Of a DNA stretch of 64,000 nt, positions 56,693 through 64,000 are shown piece by piece; the stretch's first letter is position 1; every line of letters starts with the position of its first letter. Origin of the DNA: Enterobacteriaceae bacterium (GTDB taxonomy: Bacteria > Pseudomonadota > Gammaproteobacteria > Enterobacterales > Enterobacteriaceae); contig JAIRVT010000092.1 of NCBI GenBank assembly GCA_031253755.1, forward strand, positions 24,981 to 88,980, given 5' to 3'. Below the pieces are notes generated by a model, which had not been told where the DNA came from, made no database searches, and saw only the letters and a program-made list of their open reading frames with translations. The position numbers and the translations under genes are program-made.

Positions 56693-56791
56693 CTTTGCGG
56701 TCTATCCGCAAAGTGGTAGTAGTTGTATCAATAATCGATATTGACAAACTATTAGCAGTTAAAGGCCGTGCTTTCCCAGAGAAAGCGCGGC
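56693..56791 (+). terminator. Attenuating hairpins between rpsU and dnaG
   Basis: Two stems: CTTTGCGG/CCGCAAAG (56693-56713) and GCCGTGCTTTC/GAAAGCGCGGC (56765-56791, one T-G pair). The second is followed by TTATTCT. In E. coli a partial terminator and an RNase E site here keep dnaG expression low relative to rpsU; the same layout is visible here. Confidence 0.7.
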
Positions 56792-56825
56792 TTATTCTCG
56801 TTCATCAACAGGCGTAAAAGGGCTT

Positions 56826-58571
56826 ATGGCTGGACGAATTCCACGCATATTTATCAATGATTTATTAGCCAGAACCGATCTCATTGATCTCATTGATGTC
56901 AGAGTGCCTCTCAAAAAGAAAGGCAAGAACCATCAGGCGTGTTGTCCTTTTCATAATGAAAAAACTCCTTCGTTTACTGTTAATGGCGAGAAGCAGTTTT
57001 ATCATTGCTTCGGGTGTGGGGCGCATGGTAACGCCATCGATTTCCTGATGAATTACGACAGATTAGATTTTGTCGAAAGCATTGAGGAACTGGCGGCTAT
57101 GCACGGGCTGGAAGTTCCCTATGAGGCAAATTCAGGCGGCGGTCATATAGAGCGTCACCAACGGCAAAATCTTTACCAGTTGATGGATAAAATCAGCCGC
57201 TTCTATCAACATTCACTGACGACACCAAACGGACAGGCAGCCCGGCAGTATCTGACCAAACGTGGGTTGAGTGAAGAAATCATTGCGCGCTTTGCCATCG
57301 GTTTTGCGCCGGCTGGATGGGATCATATCCTGAAGCAGTTTTCCCATCATGAGGAAGATCGCAAACAGCTCAATGATGCGGGAATGTTGGTGACCAATGA
57401 CAATGGCCGCACTTATGACCGTTTTCGTGAACGTGTTATGTTCCCGATCCGCGACCGCCGTGGCCGTGTTATTGCATTTGGTGGCAGAGTGTTGGGCGAT
57501 GCGCTTCCCAAATATCTGAACTCACCGGAAACCGACATTTTCCATAAAGGCCGCCAACTGTATGGCCTTTATGAAGCCCAACAAAGCCACAGTAACTTAT
57601 CAAAGCTGCTGGTGGTTGAAGGTTATATGGATGTTGTCGCATTGGCGCAATTCGGTATTGATTATGCCGTCGCGTCGCTGGGGACATCCACAACTGCTGA
57701 ACATGTTCAGTTGCTTTTTCGCACAACCGATAGCGTTATCTGTTGTTATGACGGAGACCGTGCCGGCCGTGATGCCGCATGGCGAACGCTGGAAACCGCA
57801 TTACCCTATCTGAATGATGGTCGGCAGTTACGTTTTATGTTCTTGCCTGATGGCGAAGATCCCGATTCACTGGTTCGTAAAGAACAACGTGATGCTTTCG
57901 AGCAAAGAATGGAACAGGCTTTAACATTATCTGAATTCCTGTTCGATTCTTTGTTACCACAGGTTGATTTAAGCACGCCGGAAGGCACAACCAAACTCAG
58001 TTCACTGGCGATGCCACTTATCAGTCAGGTTCCGGGAGAAGCGTTGCGGTTTTATCTGCTTAAAGAGCTTGGAAATTTGCTGGGTATACCTGATACGACA
58101 CAATTGGAACGATCCTTGGCAAAACTTGTCAAAAAAGATACCAATACATATCAGGCGCTAAAACTGAAACCAACAACAATGCGCATACTCATTGCATTGC
58201 TGGTGCAGAATCCGCATTTAGCGACGTTAGTTCCTTCATTACAGGGAATGTTTTCGGCTCAGATAGCGGGGTTGCCGCTGTTTATCGAGCTTGTCGATAC
58301 ATGTCTTGCCCAGCCGGGCTTAACAACCGGACAGCTTTTAGAACAATACCGTGATAATGAGTATGCAAAACAGCTTGAAAAGCTTGCTGCATGGAACGAT
58401 ATACAACTAGAAGAAATTGCTGAAAAAACATTTGATGATGCGTTGAATCACCTTTTTGCGTCGGCACTGGATGAACGTTTCAACTTTTTGATTGCTAAAG
58501 AAAGAACAGAAGGTCTGAGCCCGGAAGAGCGTGAAGAAGTTCGGTTAATTACAGAATCCGGCGCTAAATAA
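56826..58571 (+). CDS. dnaG: DNA primase
   Basis: 581 residues. The CHC2-type zinc-binding domain is at the N-terminus (CCPFHNEKTPSFTV and YHCFGCGAHGNAIDF), then the catalytic core with RFRERVMFPIRDRRGRVIAFGGR. The TOPRIM motif is LLVVEGYMDVVALAQ with its Glu, followed by CYDGDRAGRDAA carrying the acidic pair. The C-terminal helicase-binding domain is about 430-581. AAAAGG precedes the ATG. Middle gene of the operon. Confidence 0.98.
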   Translation: MAGRIPRIFINDLLARTDLIDLIDVRVPLKKKGKNHQACCPFHNEKTPSFTVNGEKQFYHCFGCGAHGNAIDFLMNYDRLDFVESIEELAAMHGLEVPYEANSGGGHIERHQRQNLYQLMDKISRFYQHSLTTPNGQAARQYLTKRGLSEEIIARFAIGFAPAGWDHILKQFSHHEEDRKQLNDAGMLVTNDNGRTYDRFRERVMFPIRDRRGRVIAFGGRVLGDALPKYLNSPETDIFHKGRQLYGLYEAQQSHSNLSKLLVVEGYMDVVALAQFGIDYAVASLGTSTTAEHVQLLFRTTDSVICCYDGDRAGRDAAWRTLETALPYLNDGRQLRFMFLPDGEDPDSLVRKEQRDAFEQRMEQALTLSEFLFDSLLPQVDLSTPEGTTKLSSLAMPLISQVPGEALRFYLLKELGNLLGIPDTTQLERSLAKLVKKDTNTYQALKLKPTTMRILIALLVQNPHLATLVPSLQGMFSAQIAGLPLFIELVDTCLAQPGLTTGQLLEQYRDNEYAKQLEKLAAWNDIQLEEIAEKTFDDALNHLFASALDERFNFLIAKERTEGLSPEEREEVRLITESGAK

Positions 58572-58967
58572 AGCCAGCTTTAAGGCAAATTTTCAGAGCA
58601 CAGGTTTTAGAATACCGGTTTTAGAACACAGGTTTTAGAACATCGGCTTTAGAACACAGGTTTCGTAAAAATAGATTTAAGATTAGCGGCTTAAATGCCG
58701 AATAAGGTAGGGACTCGCCCTACGATTGTCACTTATTGAGGGCAGTGACAATACAATGAAGAAAATGCCCCCTAAATGTTATGGTTGGCTTATACATATA
58801 CCTATGGATTTCGAGTTGGATCGCGGCGGCAAGTGAGTTAATCCCCTGAGCATAGATAGCTATGCGACTGGGGTGAACGAGCGCAACCAGCAGAGAGGCA
58901 ACTTGAAAGCCGACGGGTAATTAGCCGACAGACACCGACCAATACTCTGAAGTGTGGATACCGTCTT
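58572..58967. other. dnaG-rpoD intergenic region with tandem repeat and ERIC element
   Basis: 396 bases. At 58599-58662 a degenerate 14-15 bp unit (CACAGGTTTTAGAA and variants) occurs about five times. At 58707-58723 there is a small hairpin (GTAGGG-ACTCG-CCCTAC). An ERIC-type element follows (58797-58920). The rpoD ribosome binding region GTGGATACCGTC is at the end. Confidence 0.75.
58797..58920. repeat. ERIC (enterobacterial repetitive intergenic consensus) element
   Basis: About 124 bp from TATACC to the imperfect end GACGGGTAA. It contains the known ERIC blocks: GCGGCGGCAAGTGAGTTAAT, the central inverted repeat around CCCTGAGCATAGATAG, GCGACTGGGGTGAACGAGCG and GAGGCAACTTGAAAG. It lies 47 bp upstream of rpoD and will be transcribed as a long hairpin in the dnaG-rpoD mRNA. 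Confidence 0.9.
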
Positions 58968-60815
58968 ATGGAGCAAAACCCGCAGTCACAGCTAAAGCTA
59001 CTTGTCACACGAGGTAAGGAGCAAGGCTATCTGACCTATGCTGAGGTCAATGACCATCTGCCGGAAGATATCGTCGATTCTGATCAGATAGAAGATATCA
59101 TCCAAATGATCAATGACATGGGCATCAAGGTCATGGAAGAGGCACCTGATGCCGATGACCTCATGTTGGCAGAAAACACAAACGACACCGATGAAGATGC
59201 GGCAGAAGCGGCTGCACAAGTGTTATCCAGTGTCGAGTCAGAAATCGGGCGTACTACCGATCCGGTTCGCATGTACATGCGTGAAATGGGTACGGTTGAG
59301 CTACTGACCCGTGATGGCGAGGTTGACATTGCGAAACGCATTGAAGATGGCATCAATCAGGTACAGTGCTCCGTTGCCGAACACCCTGAAGCTATTACGT
59401 ATTTGCTGGAGCAGTATGACCATGTAGAAGCAGGCGAAATTCGTCTGTCTGATCTCATCATGGGGTTTGTTGATCCGAATGCAAAAGAAGATTTTTCTCC
59501 GGCGGCACCTGTGAGTTCTGAGCCGGCAGAGAAAGAAAAAAATCTTGATGATTCTGACGATGAAGATGAAGAAGATGAAGATACTGATAGTGAAGATGAT
59601 AACAGCATCGATCCAGAACTGGCTCGTCAGAAATTTCAGGAACTGCGTGAACAATATGAAGTTACCCGCCAGTCAATAAAAAGCTACGGGCGCAGCCATC
59701 CGAACACCGCAGCAGAAATTTTAAATTTGTCCGAGGTATTCAAACAGTTCCGTTTGGTGCCAAAACAATTTGATTATCTGGTCAACAACATGCGTTCCAT
59801 GATGGATCGTGTACGCCTGCAAGAGCGTCAGATCATGAAGGTCTGTGTTGAACAGTGCAAAATGCCAAAGAAAAACTTTATCACTCTGTTTTCTGGCAAT
59901 GAAACATCTGACACGTGGTTCACCGCTGCAAAAGCGATGAACAAGCCGTGGTCTGATAAATTGGCGGAAGTTGAGGATGAAATTGCACGCAACCTGCAAA
60001 AACTACGTCAAATCGAAGAAGAAACTGGTTTAACGATTGATCAGGTTAAAGATATCAACCGTCGTATGTCCATCGGTGAGGCGAAAGCCCGTCGTGCGAA
60101 GAAAGAAATGGTTGAAGCGAACTTGCGTCTGGTTATTTCGATTGCCAAGAAATACACCAACCGTGGTTTGCAATTCCTTGACCTGATTCAGGAAGGCAAT
60201 ATTGGCCTGATGAAAGCGGTTGATAAGTTTGAATACCGTCGTGGTTATAAATTCTCAACTTATGCAACCTGGTGGATCCGTCAGGCCATTACCCGCTCTA
60301 TTGCGGATCAGGCACGCACCATCCGTATTCCTGTCCATATGATTGAAACGATCAACAAACTCAATCGTATCTCTCGCCAGATGTTACAGGAAATGGGGCG
60401 CGAACCGTCACCGGAAGAGTTGGCAGAACGTATGCTGATGCCGGAAGACAAAATCCGCAAGGTATTGAAAATTGCCAAAGAGCCAATCTCTATGGAAACC
60501 CCTGTTGGTGACGATGAAGATTCGCATCTTGGTGATTTCATTGAAGATACTACACTGGAGTTGCCGCTGGATTCTGCCACCTCAGAAAGCCTGCGTTCTG
60601 CAACTCACGATGTACTGGCAGGCTTGACTGCACGTGAAGCAAAAGTCCTGCGTATGCGCTTTGGTATCGATATGAATACTGACCATACACTGGAAGAAGT
60701 GGGTAAACAATTTGACGTAACCCGTGAGCGTATCCGTCAGATTGAGGCGAAAGCGCTGCGTAAACTGCGTCACCCAAGCCGTTCAGAAGTCCTGCGCAGT
60801 TTCCTTGACGATTAA
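58968..60815 (+). CDS. rpoD: RNA polymerase primary sigma factor (sigma-70)
   Basis: 615 residues starting [20 protein letters not shown]. Region 1.1 is at the N-terminus, followed by region 1.2 ([21 protein letters not shown]) and an acidic non-conserved region (about 180-215, long Asp/Glu run). Region 2 contains [20 protein letters not shown] (-10 recognition and melting). Region 4 contains [20 protein letters not shown] (-35 recognition) and the end is [11 protein letters not shown]. Last gene of the operon; a strong terminator follows. Confidence 0.99.
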   Translation: MEQNPQSQLKLLVTRGKEQGYLTYAEVNDHLPEDIVDSDQIEDIIQMINDMGIKVMEEAPDADDLMLAENTNDTDEDAAEAAAQVLSSVESEIGRTTDPVRMYMREMGTVELLTRDGEVDIAKRIEDGINQVQCSVAEHPEAITYLLEQYDHVEAGEIRLSDLIMGFVDPNAKEDFSPAAPVSSEPAEKEKNLDDSDDEDEEDEDTDSEDDNSIDPELARQKFQELREQYEVTRQSIKSYGRSHPNTAAEILNLSEVFKQFRLVPKQFDYLVNNMRSMMDRVRLQERQIMKVCVEQCKMPKKNFITLFSGNETSDTWFTAAKAMNKPWSDKLAEVEDEIARNLQKLRQIEEETGLTIDQVKDINRRMSIGEAKARRAKKEMVEANLRLVISIAKKYTNRGLQFLDLIQEGNIGLMKAVDKFEYRRGYKFSTYATWWIRQAITRSIADQARTIRIPVHMIETINKLNRISRQMLQEMGREPSPEELAERMLMPEDKIRKVLKIAKEPISMETPVGDDEDSHLGDFIEDTTLELPLDSATSESLRSATHDVLAGLTAREAKVLRMRFGIDMNTDHTLEEVGKQFDVTRERIRQIEAKALRKLRHPSRSEVLRSFLDD

Positions 60816-60836
60816 TCAAGGCATTTAAATGAATCT

Positions 60837-60869
60837 AAAAAGCGTCTGTTTTTCTGGCAGACGCTTTTT
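60837..60869 (+). terminator. Intrinsic terminator of the rpsU-dnaG-rpoD operon
   Basis: AAAAAGCGTCTG and CAGACGCTTTTT form a 12-bp perfect stem with a 9-base loop and a U tract, 21 bases after the rpoD stop. The A run on the other arm lets it also serve the convergent GNAT gene. Confidence 0.92.
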
Positions 60870-60878
60870 ATTCATCAC

Positions 60879-61667
60879 TCATGAATCGTTTTCTTCACGA
60901 ATAAACCCCTGACATTCAAACAACGGCTTAAAACCGATACGGCGATACACGCCATTACCAACACGGGAAGATTCCAGATAACAGGCCCTTGCACCTTGCT
61001 GTTTGGTGGCGTTCAACACACAGTTAATCAAAACCGAAGCGTACCCATTGCCCTGTTTTTCCACCACGGTCGCAATATCATCAAGGCGGACATTATTCTC
61101 CAGTGTGGAGATGGTTAAAGCACTGACAGGCTGAGCATCGGCATACAACACATAATGCTGCAAACATTTTCCGGCATTTAGCGCTGCCTGATGGCGTTGC
61201 AAATATTGCTTCGCGATATTACTGCCTGTCCCAAACGCGCTTTCCAGCGGAATAACCCAATCAGACAAGTCATGATCAACACACCTGATTTCATGCTTTG
61301 TGAAACCGGTATTCATCACCTGCCAATTCAGCAAATCGAGTTGCATAACGGTAGTGACGCTATCAGGATCAGGCTCAAACCCAGCCTGCTGAAGAACTGT
61401 CAGAACCTGATTATCAGGCGCTATAGCTGAAACTAAAAAAGGTACGTTATTATCATTCAGTAACTGTATACCGGCATTTAGCTCTCCGATAGTTCGCTCA
61501 TGGTTATCGCTCACCAATAAAAAATTTAACGCATGAGTTTCAACGCCAGTGATATAAGCTCGAATACTGGCTCCGATATGCTGATTCATCAGGCTGATGG
61601 ACGAGAAAAAGTAATCTTCTAATTTACGGTGAGCGAAAATAGCTTCTGAAACGTGGTGTATGCTCAT
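60879..61667 (-). CDS. GNAT-family acetyltransferase
   Basis: A 262-residue protein. The C-terminal half (about 130-255) is a GNAT fold: LDDIATVVEKQGNGYASVLINCVL is the acetyl-CoA-binding motif A, and YLESSRVGNGVYRRIGFKP is motif B. The N-terminal half (about 1-120) looks like a second, degenerate GNAT-like domain. No substrate can be named. It is convergent with rpoD and shares the terminator. No clear ribosome binding site precedes the ATG. In E. coli mug occupies this position, so this gene is a replacement. Confidence 0.8.
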   Translation of the reverse strand: MSIHHVSEAIFAHRKLEDYFFSSISLMNQHIGASIRAYITGVETHALNFLLVSDNHERTIGELNAGIQLLNDNNVPFLVSAIAPDNQVLTVLQQAGFEPDPDSVTTVMQLDLLNWQVMNTGFTKHEIRCVDHDLSDWVIPLESAFGTGSNIAKQYLQRHQAALNAGKCLQHYVLYADAQPVSALTISTLENNVRLDDIATVVEKQGNGYASVLINCVLNATKQQGARACYLESSRVGNGVYRRIGFKPLFECQGFIREENDS

Positions 61668-61914
61668 ATTGGAGTCGCAAAAGTGTTTTTTAGGGAGAAA
61701 TAAGAATAATTTTAACTTAATGGAAAGGGTGAAATTTCACCAATAATATTTTCTGCTGAAACAACAATCAGAAATTAAGTAATAACCAAAAAAATTTATC
61801 AAAAAGTCATTAAATATCACTAAAAATAGTTATAAAACGTAAAATGGCTCTCACTTTTGTCTATAAAACACGCATATGAATTTTCGGGGCTAGACCTGAC
61901 ACCATCAGGTACCG

Positions 61915-61920
61915 TATAAT
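61915..61920 (+). promoter_or_regulatory. -10 element of the tRNA promoter with GC-rich discriminator
   Basis: TATAAT followed directly by CGTCCCC and 15 bases before the tRNA 5' end. A G/C-rich discriminator after the -10 is typical of stringently controlled stable-RNA promoters. The -35 box is poor. The rest of the 268-base gap from the GNAT gene is AT-rich without other features. Confidence 0.6.
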
Positions 61921-61935
61921 CGTCCCCACTTCACT

Positions 61936-62011
61936 GGCCCCTTAGCTCAGTGGTTAGAGCAGGCGACTCATAATCGCTTGGTCGCTGGTTCAAGTCCAGC
62001 AGGGGCCACCA
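61936..62011 (+). tRNA. ileX: tRNA-Ile2 (anticodon CAT, to be lysidine-modified), ileX-like
   Basis: A 76-nt cloverleaf with CCA encoded. Acceptor stem GGCCCCT/AGGGGCC, D arm with AGCTCAGTGGTTAGAGC, anticodon loop CTCATAA (CAT at 61969-61971), T arm TTCAAGTC. The sequence is near identical to E. coli ileX as I remember it, and the position downstream of rpoD is the same. Simple scanners call it tRNA-Met; the Ile2 identity relies on TilS converting C34 to lysidine. Confidence 0.9.
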
Positions 62012-62020
62012 GAATTATCA

Positions 62021-62056
62021 AGGGGTTGCATCAAAAGTGCGACCCCTTAGTTTTTT
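62021..62056 (+). terminator. Terminator of the tRNA gene
   Basis: AGGGGTTGC and GCGACCCCT (one T-G pair) with a 9-base loop, followed by TAGTTTTTTC. It begins 10 bases after the tRNA. Just after it a GGATACC pair (CTAGGATACCCATAGGATACC) forms a short direct repeat. Confidence 0.88.
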
Positions 62057-62324
62057 CTAGGATACCCATAGGATACCGCCCGACAGTAGCGTGAGGTATA
62101 ACCGATTAACACCGCTACGATATGAATCTTGCCGTATTCTTCCTTGTGATACTTATCACATTCTCTGAACAGTGTGACATCTAGCCTTTATACTTTTCTA
62201 ATCGCTGCCTAGAACACAAAAAAGCCATGAGTCATGAAAATGGCTAAGTTAAGTACCATTTCAGCTTCAAGGCTTCATATCAAAAATTATTCTTTTCACA
62301 AAATAAATAATGATTAGTGAGTGA
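62057..62324. other. Post-tRNA gap, no gene seen
   Basis: 268 bases between the tRNA terminator and the Ner-like gene. No ORF or RNA is evident. Direct repeats of GGATACC at the left may be remnants of an integration junction, since tRNA 3' ends are common phage attachment sites; no integrase gene is present in the window. Confidence 0.5.
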
Positions 62325-62588
62325 TTATTGCTCTGGTTTATTTCTAACCTTGCGCTCAATAAGCTGACCACGTCGATTAAAATAACGGCTAGGCCATATT
62401 TCAGAGGGATGTATTTCAAGATAGTTAGCAATAATCCATTCGCCTTTAGGCCACGGACGGCTGAGAGTATTTGCCAGTGTAGATGAACTGAGTCCCGCCT
62501 CACGAGAAACAGCCGCTAAGGTTGTACCACGCTTACGTAATGCAGCAATAATATCGGCTTGATGCCAGTCATTTTTAACATTATTCAT
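62325..62588 (-). CDS. Ner/Nlp-type phage-like DNA-binding protein
   Basis: An 87-residue protein with the Ner/Nlp (SfsB-like) helix-turn-helix: WHQADIIAALRKRGTTLAAVS and AGLSSSTLANTLSRPWPKGE, then the typical IIANYLEIHPSEIWPSRYF. I use the ATG at 62588, with AAGGGG 8 bases upstream, over the one 18 bases earlier. Ner of Mu-like phages represses early transcription. Its location behind a tRNA and next to a C4-like RNA suggests a prophage relic, with the gene itself still intact. Confidence 0.88.
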   Translation of the reverse strand: MNNVKNDWHQADIIAALRKRGTTLAAVSREAGLSSSTLANTLSRPWPKGEWIIANYLEIHPSEIWPSRYFNRRGQLIERKVRNKPEQ

Positions 62589-62629
62589 TCCTGCTACCCC
62601 TTCCATTAATTAATATTGATGGTGGCGAT

Positions 62630-62701
62630 TCAAACAGGGTTAGCACTACCGGGTGTCGTCATCCGGCGAGGCCGAAGCCTCCCCTGCCTGAACCGCCATT
62701 G
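62630..62701 (+). ncRNA. C4-like antisense RNA of prophage origin
   Basis: A closing stem CAGGG/CCCTG (62635-62639 with 62682-62686) encloses two hairpins. These are CCGGGTG-TCGT-CATCCGG (62649-62666) and GAGGC-CGAA-GCCTC (62668-62681). Single-stranded segments flank them: TTAGCAC (62640-62646) and CCGCCATTG (62693-62701). Both are complementary to segments just downstream (62760-62770 and 62790-62798). This is the layout of P1/P7 C4 antisense RNA, which blocks expression of the downstream antirepressor gene. No antirepressor gene follows here. Pairings are read directly; the family name is my recognition of the fold and sequence. Confidence 0.65.
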
Positions 62702-62756
62702 AAAGGGCGATAGCAGACACACTGGCAGAAATTTCCTACCAGTGGACGACACTTTG

Positions 62757-62800
62757 CAAGGGTGCTAATCCTTGACCATTGGAGTTTGCCAATGGCGGGG
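62757..62800 (+). promoter_or_regulatory. Target segments complementary to the C4-like RNA
   Basis: AGGGTGCTAATCCT pairs with AGGGTTAGCAC of the RNA (11 positions, one G-U). CAATGGCGG pairs with CCGCCATTG (9 of 9). The second target overlaps a hairpin, CCATTGG-AGTTTG-CCAATGG, that could act as a terminator controlled by the pairing. Confidence 0.6.
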
Positions 62801-63178
62801 CTACTTTAACTGATTGGTTTATCTGGTTCAATAAGCGAATCAGTATAAATGCTTAACTTTTTGCATTGTATGTTATTAAATAGCTTATGCGAGCTGACAT
62901 CTGTGCTACACTGGATTCAAGCAAATATGACAGTTAGTTTAGTACCAAAAATTTACCCATTGATATAGAGCTATGCACTGTCCGTAAAATGCATCAGCAT
63001 GATTCTGAGCGATTTTTTGGGATGTTTTCCCCTGCTTCGTGGTAAAAACGCGCTGGAACCGCCTGAGATTGTCAAAGTTAAGTTGAAGTATCTTCCTACC
63101 AGCAAAGTTGAAAATGCCGCTACAAAAATCTCTCTCGCAGCGGCCTTTCTAGCATAATATAATTATTGCTAGCCAATT
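62801..63178. other. Degenerate region with one possible small ORF
   Basis: 378 bases downstream of the C4 target. An open frame at 62999-63157 is listed separately. Otherwise nothing recognised; this is where an icd/ant-type phage operon would be expected, and it is missing. Confidence 0.5.
62999..63157 (+). CDS. Possible 52-residue hypothetical protein
   Basis: ATG at 62999 to TAA at 63157, starting MILSDFLGCFPLLRGKNALE and ending KISLAAAFLA. The composition is protein-like (PPEIVKVKLKYLP) but no clear ribosome binding site precedes it and I recognise no family. It could be a fragment of a longer gene. Low certainty. Confidence 0.3.
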   Translation: MILSDFLGCFPLLRGKNALEPPEIVKVKLKYLPTSKVENAATKISLAAAFLA

Positions 63179-63778
63179 CTATTTTTGTAATTCACTTAAT
63201 TTCGCTGGATTCATCTTATATATAATAATAAATATAGCTAGCAAGCCAATTGCGCTTACACCAAAACCAAATTGTTTGAAAGTTACTTCAATGAATCCGG
63301 GGTAACTAACTAACAAGCCGGGAATACTAGCACTCAAGAAAGTTCTAATGACAAGATATTGCATTCCACTCGGCTTCTTTATATAAAGACACGAAATGAA
63401 TACTATTGAGCAAAAACATAACCCGACAACCAACGGGATAGGGACTTTATCACTAAAAAAGTATGCCGATAAAAATATGAAAATAGATGCACATATAACT
63501 AAAATGCTTAATATTATTTTCATTGGGTCAACCTTCGCCTTGTTATCAAAACCATATGTAGGTAGATTATTATCATGCAATAATGCCCTTAACTTTTTTG
63601 CTTTTTCTTTTCCGCAGTATGCTTTCACCATTCTCTGCATACCCGAGTAAGCAGTCTGACTTGGCGACACTGATTGATTTTTTACGTAAACTCTATATCT
63701 TTGATAATGTAGTACAAGTAGCTCTAATACATCATGACAGGTTTCACCAATCCACTGATTCCACGCGCTATTTTTCAT
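63179..63778 (-). CDS. Hypothetical membrane protein, apparently lacking its true 5' end
   Basis: A 199-residue reading from ATG 63778. Residues 1-85 are soluble and charged (RYRVYVKNQSVSPSQ, YCGKEKAKKLRALLHD). Residues about 86-195 hold four hydrophobic segments (such as IILSILVICASIFIFLSAYF). The same frame stays open for another 37 codons to a TAG at 63892. Those codons also look protein-like (YEETESLSDADKSIKQL) but contain no start codon. The gene therefore appears to continue upstream of its present start and to have been cut near 63890. No function recognised. Confidence 0.55.
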   Translation of the reverse strand: MKNSAWNQWIGETCHDVLELLVLHYQRYRVYVKNQSVSPSQTAYSGMQRMVKAYCGKEKAKKLRALLHDNNLPTYGFDNKAKVDPMKIILSILVICASIFIFLSAYFFSDKVPIPLVVGLCFCSIVFISCLYIKKPSGMQYLVIRTFLSASIPGLLVSYPGFIEVTFKQFGFGVSAIGLLAIFIIIYKMNPAKLSELQK

Positions 63779-63889
63779 GTTCTCATCAGAGTTGTTTGTA
63801 GCGCAGCATTGCTCTAGATAGTTGCATAGTTGTTTTATTGATTTATCAGCATCAGATAGGCTTTCAGTCTCTTCATAAGCACTAAGAGC

Positions 63890-64000
63890 CTATTCGGTAT
63901 CTTTTTTGAACGTGATTGTTTTTCGTATATCCTGTCCGCCAAAATAAGATGAACGCCTATATGAGTGACTTGTTGGAATGAGAAAAACCTATTCAAGTGA
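63890..64000. other. Right edge, unassigned, possible insertion junction
   Basis: The open frame of the membrane protein stops at 63890, at GAGCCTATTCGGTATC. What follows is T-rich and then has ATGAACGCCTATATGAGTG near 63947. It could be the end of an insertion sequence that interrupted the gene, but I cannot name a family from 110 bases. Confidence 0.3.

Noticed and set aside
61936..62011. tRNA-Met
   Set aside because: The anticodon is CAT, but the body and location match ileX, whose C34 is modified to lysidine to read AUA.
62267..62503. 78-codon reverse reading overlapping the Ner-like gene
   Set aside because: It is a frame-shifted shadow of the clearly conserved Ner/Nlp reading.

Overview
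The window looks like the chromosome of an insect-pathogenic member of the Morganellaceae, most likely Xenorhabdus and possibly Photorhabdus. The reasons are an intact insecticidal toxin complex (Tc) locus, a PAS4-LuxR 'solo' regulator, ERIC repeats, and an enterobacterial core block tsaD < > rpsU-dnaG-rpoD followed by an ileX-type tRNA. The genus call rests on recognised gene families only; no search was run.

Layout, left to right. (1) 1-6584: 4-hydroxyphenylacetate (homoprotocatechuate) meta-cleavage. hpaG1-hpaG2-hpaE-hpaD-hpaF and a gabD-type succinate semialdehyde dehydrogenase (cut by the left edge) run leftwards; the MarR-type regulator hpaR is divergent. (2) 7156-19816: myo-inositol catabolism. 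An RpiR-type regulator is divergent from iolA-iolD; a second block holds iolG, a Na+/solute symporter, a second Gfo/Idh/MocA dehydrogenase, an iolC-DUF2090 fusion, iolE and iolB. (3) 19945-28055: small transcription units: an NCS1 permease, a PAS4-LuxR regulator, an XRE repressor, a TetR/DUF1348 divergent pair with clear palindromic operators, and a formaldehyde-detoxification operon (frmA, S-formylglutathione hydrolase, yegD).

(4) 28792-34954: a compact cluster I cannot match to a described pathway: an actinobacterial-type PriA/HisA isomerase, an unusual phosphoribosyltransferase, a HAD phosphatase, a divergent PurA paralog with altered substrate loops, a NUDIX hydrolase, and a convergent MFS exporter. 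It reads like a pathway that ribosylates an amine, performs an Amadori isomerisation, ligates something to it with GTP, dephosphorylates it and exports it. This is the best candidate here for an undescribed system. (5) 35891-54930: a Yen-type Tc locus: chitinase 1, TcA split into two genes, chitinase 2, TcB, and TcC with a variable C-terminal toxin domain. The chitinases and TcA halves should form the outer machine, and TcB-TcC the cocoon holding the toxic C-terminus.

(6) 55024-60869: tsaD, divergent from the macromolecular synthesis operon rpsU-dnaG-rpoD. (7) 60879-64000: a GNAT gene, tRNA-Ile2 (ileX-like), then a degenerate prophage-like strip with a Ner/Nlp-type regulator, a C4-like antisense RNA with its two complementary target segments, and a membrane-protein gene that seems to have lost its 5' end.

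Running through the whole window are short, degenerate tandem repeats with 12-18 bp units. In genes the units are 15 or 18 bp, which keeps frame; they occur in TcB, the phosphoribosyltransferase and even the essential gene tsaD.
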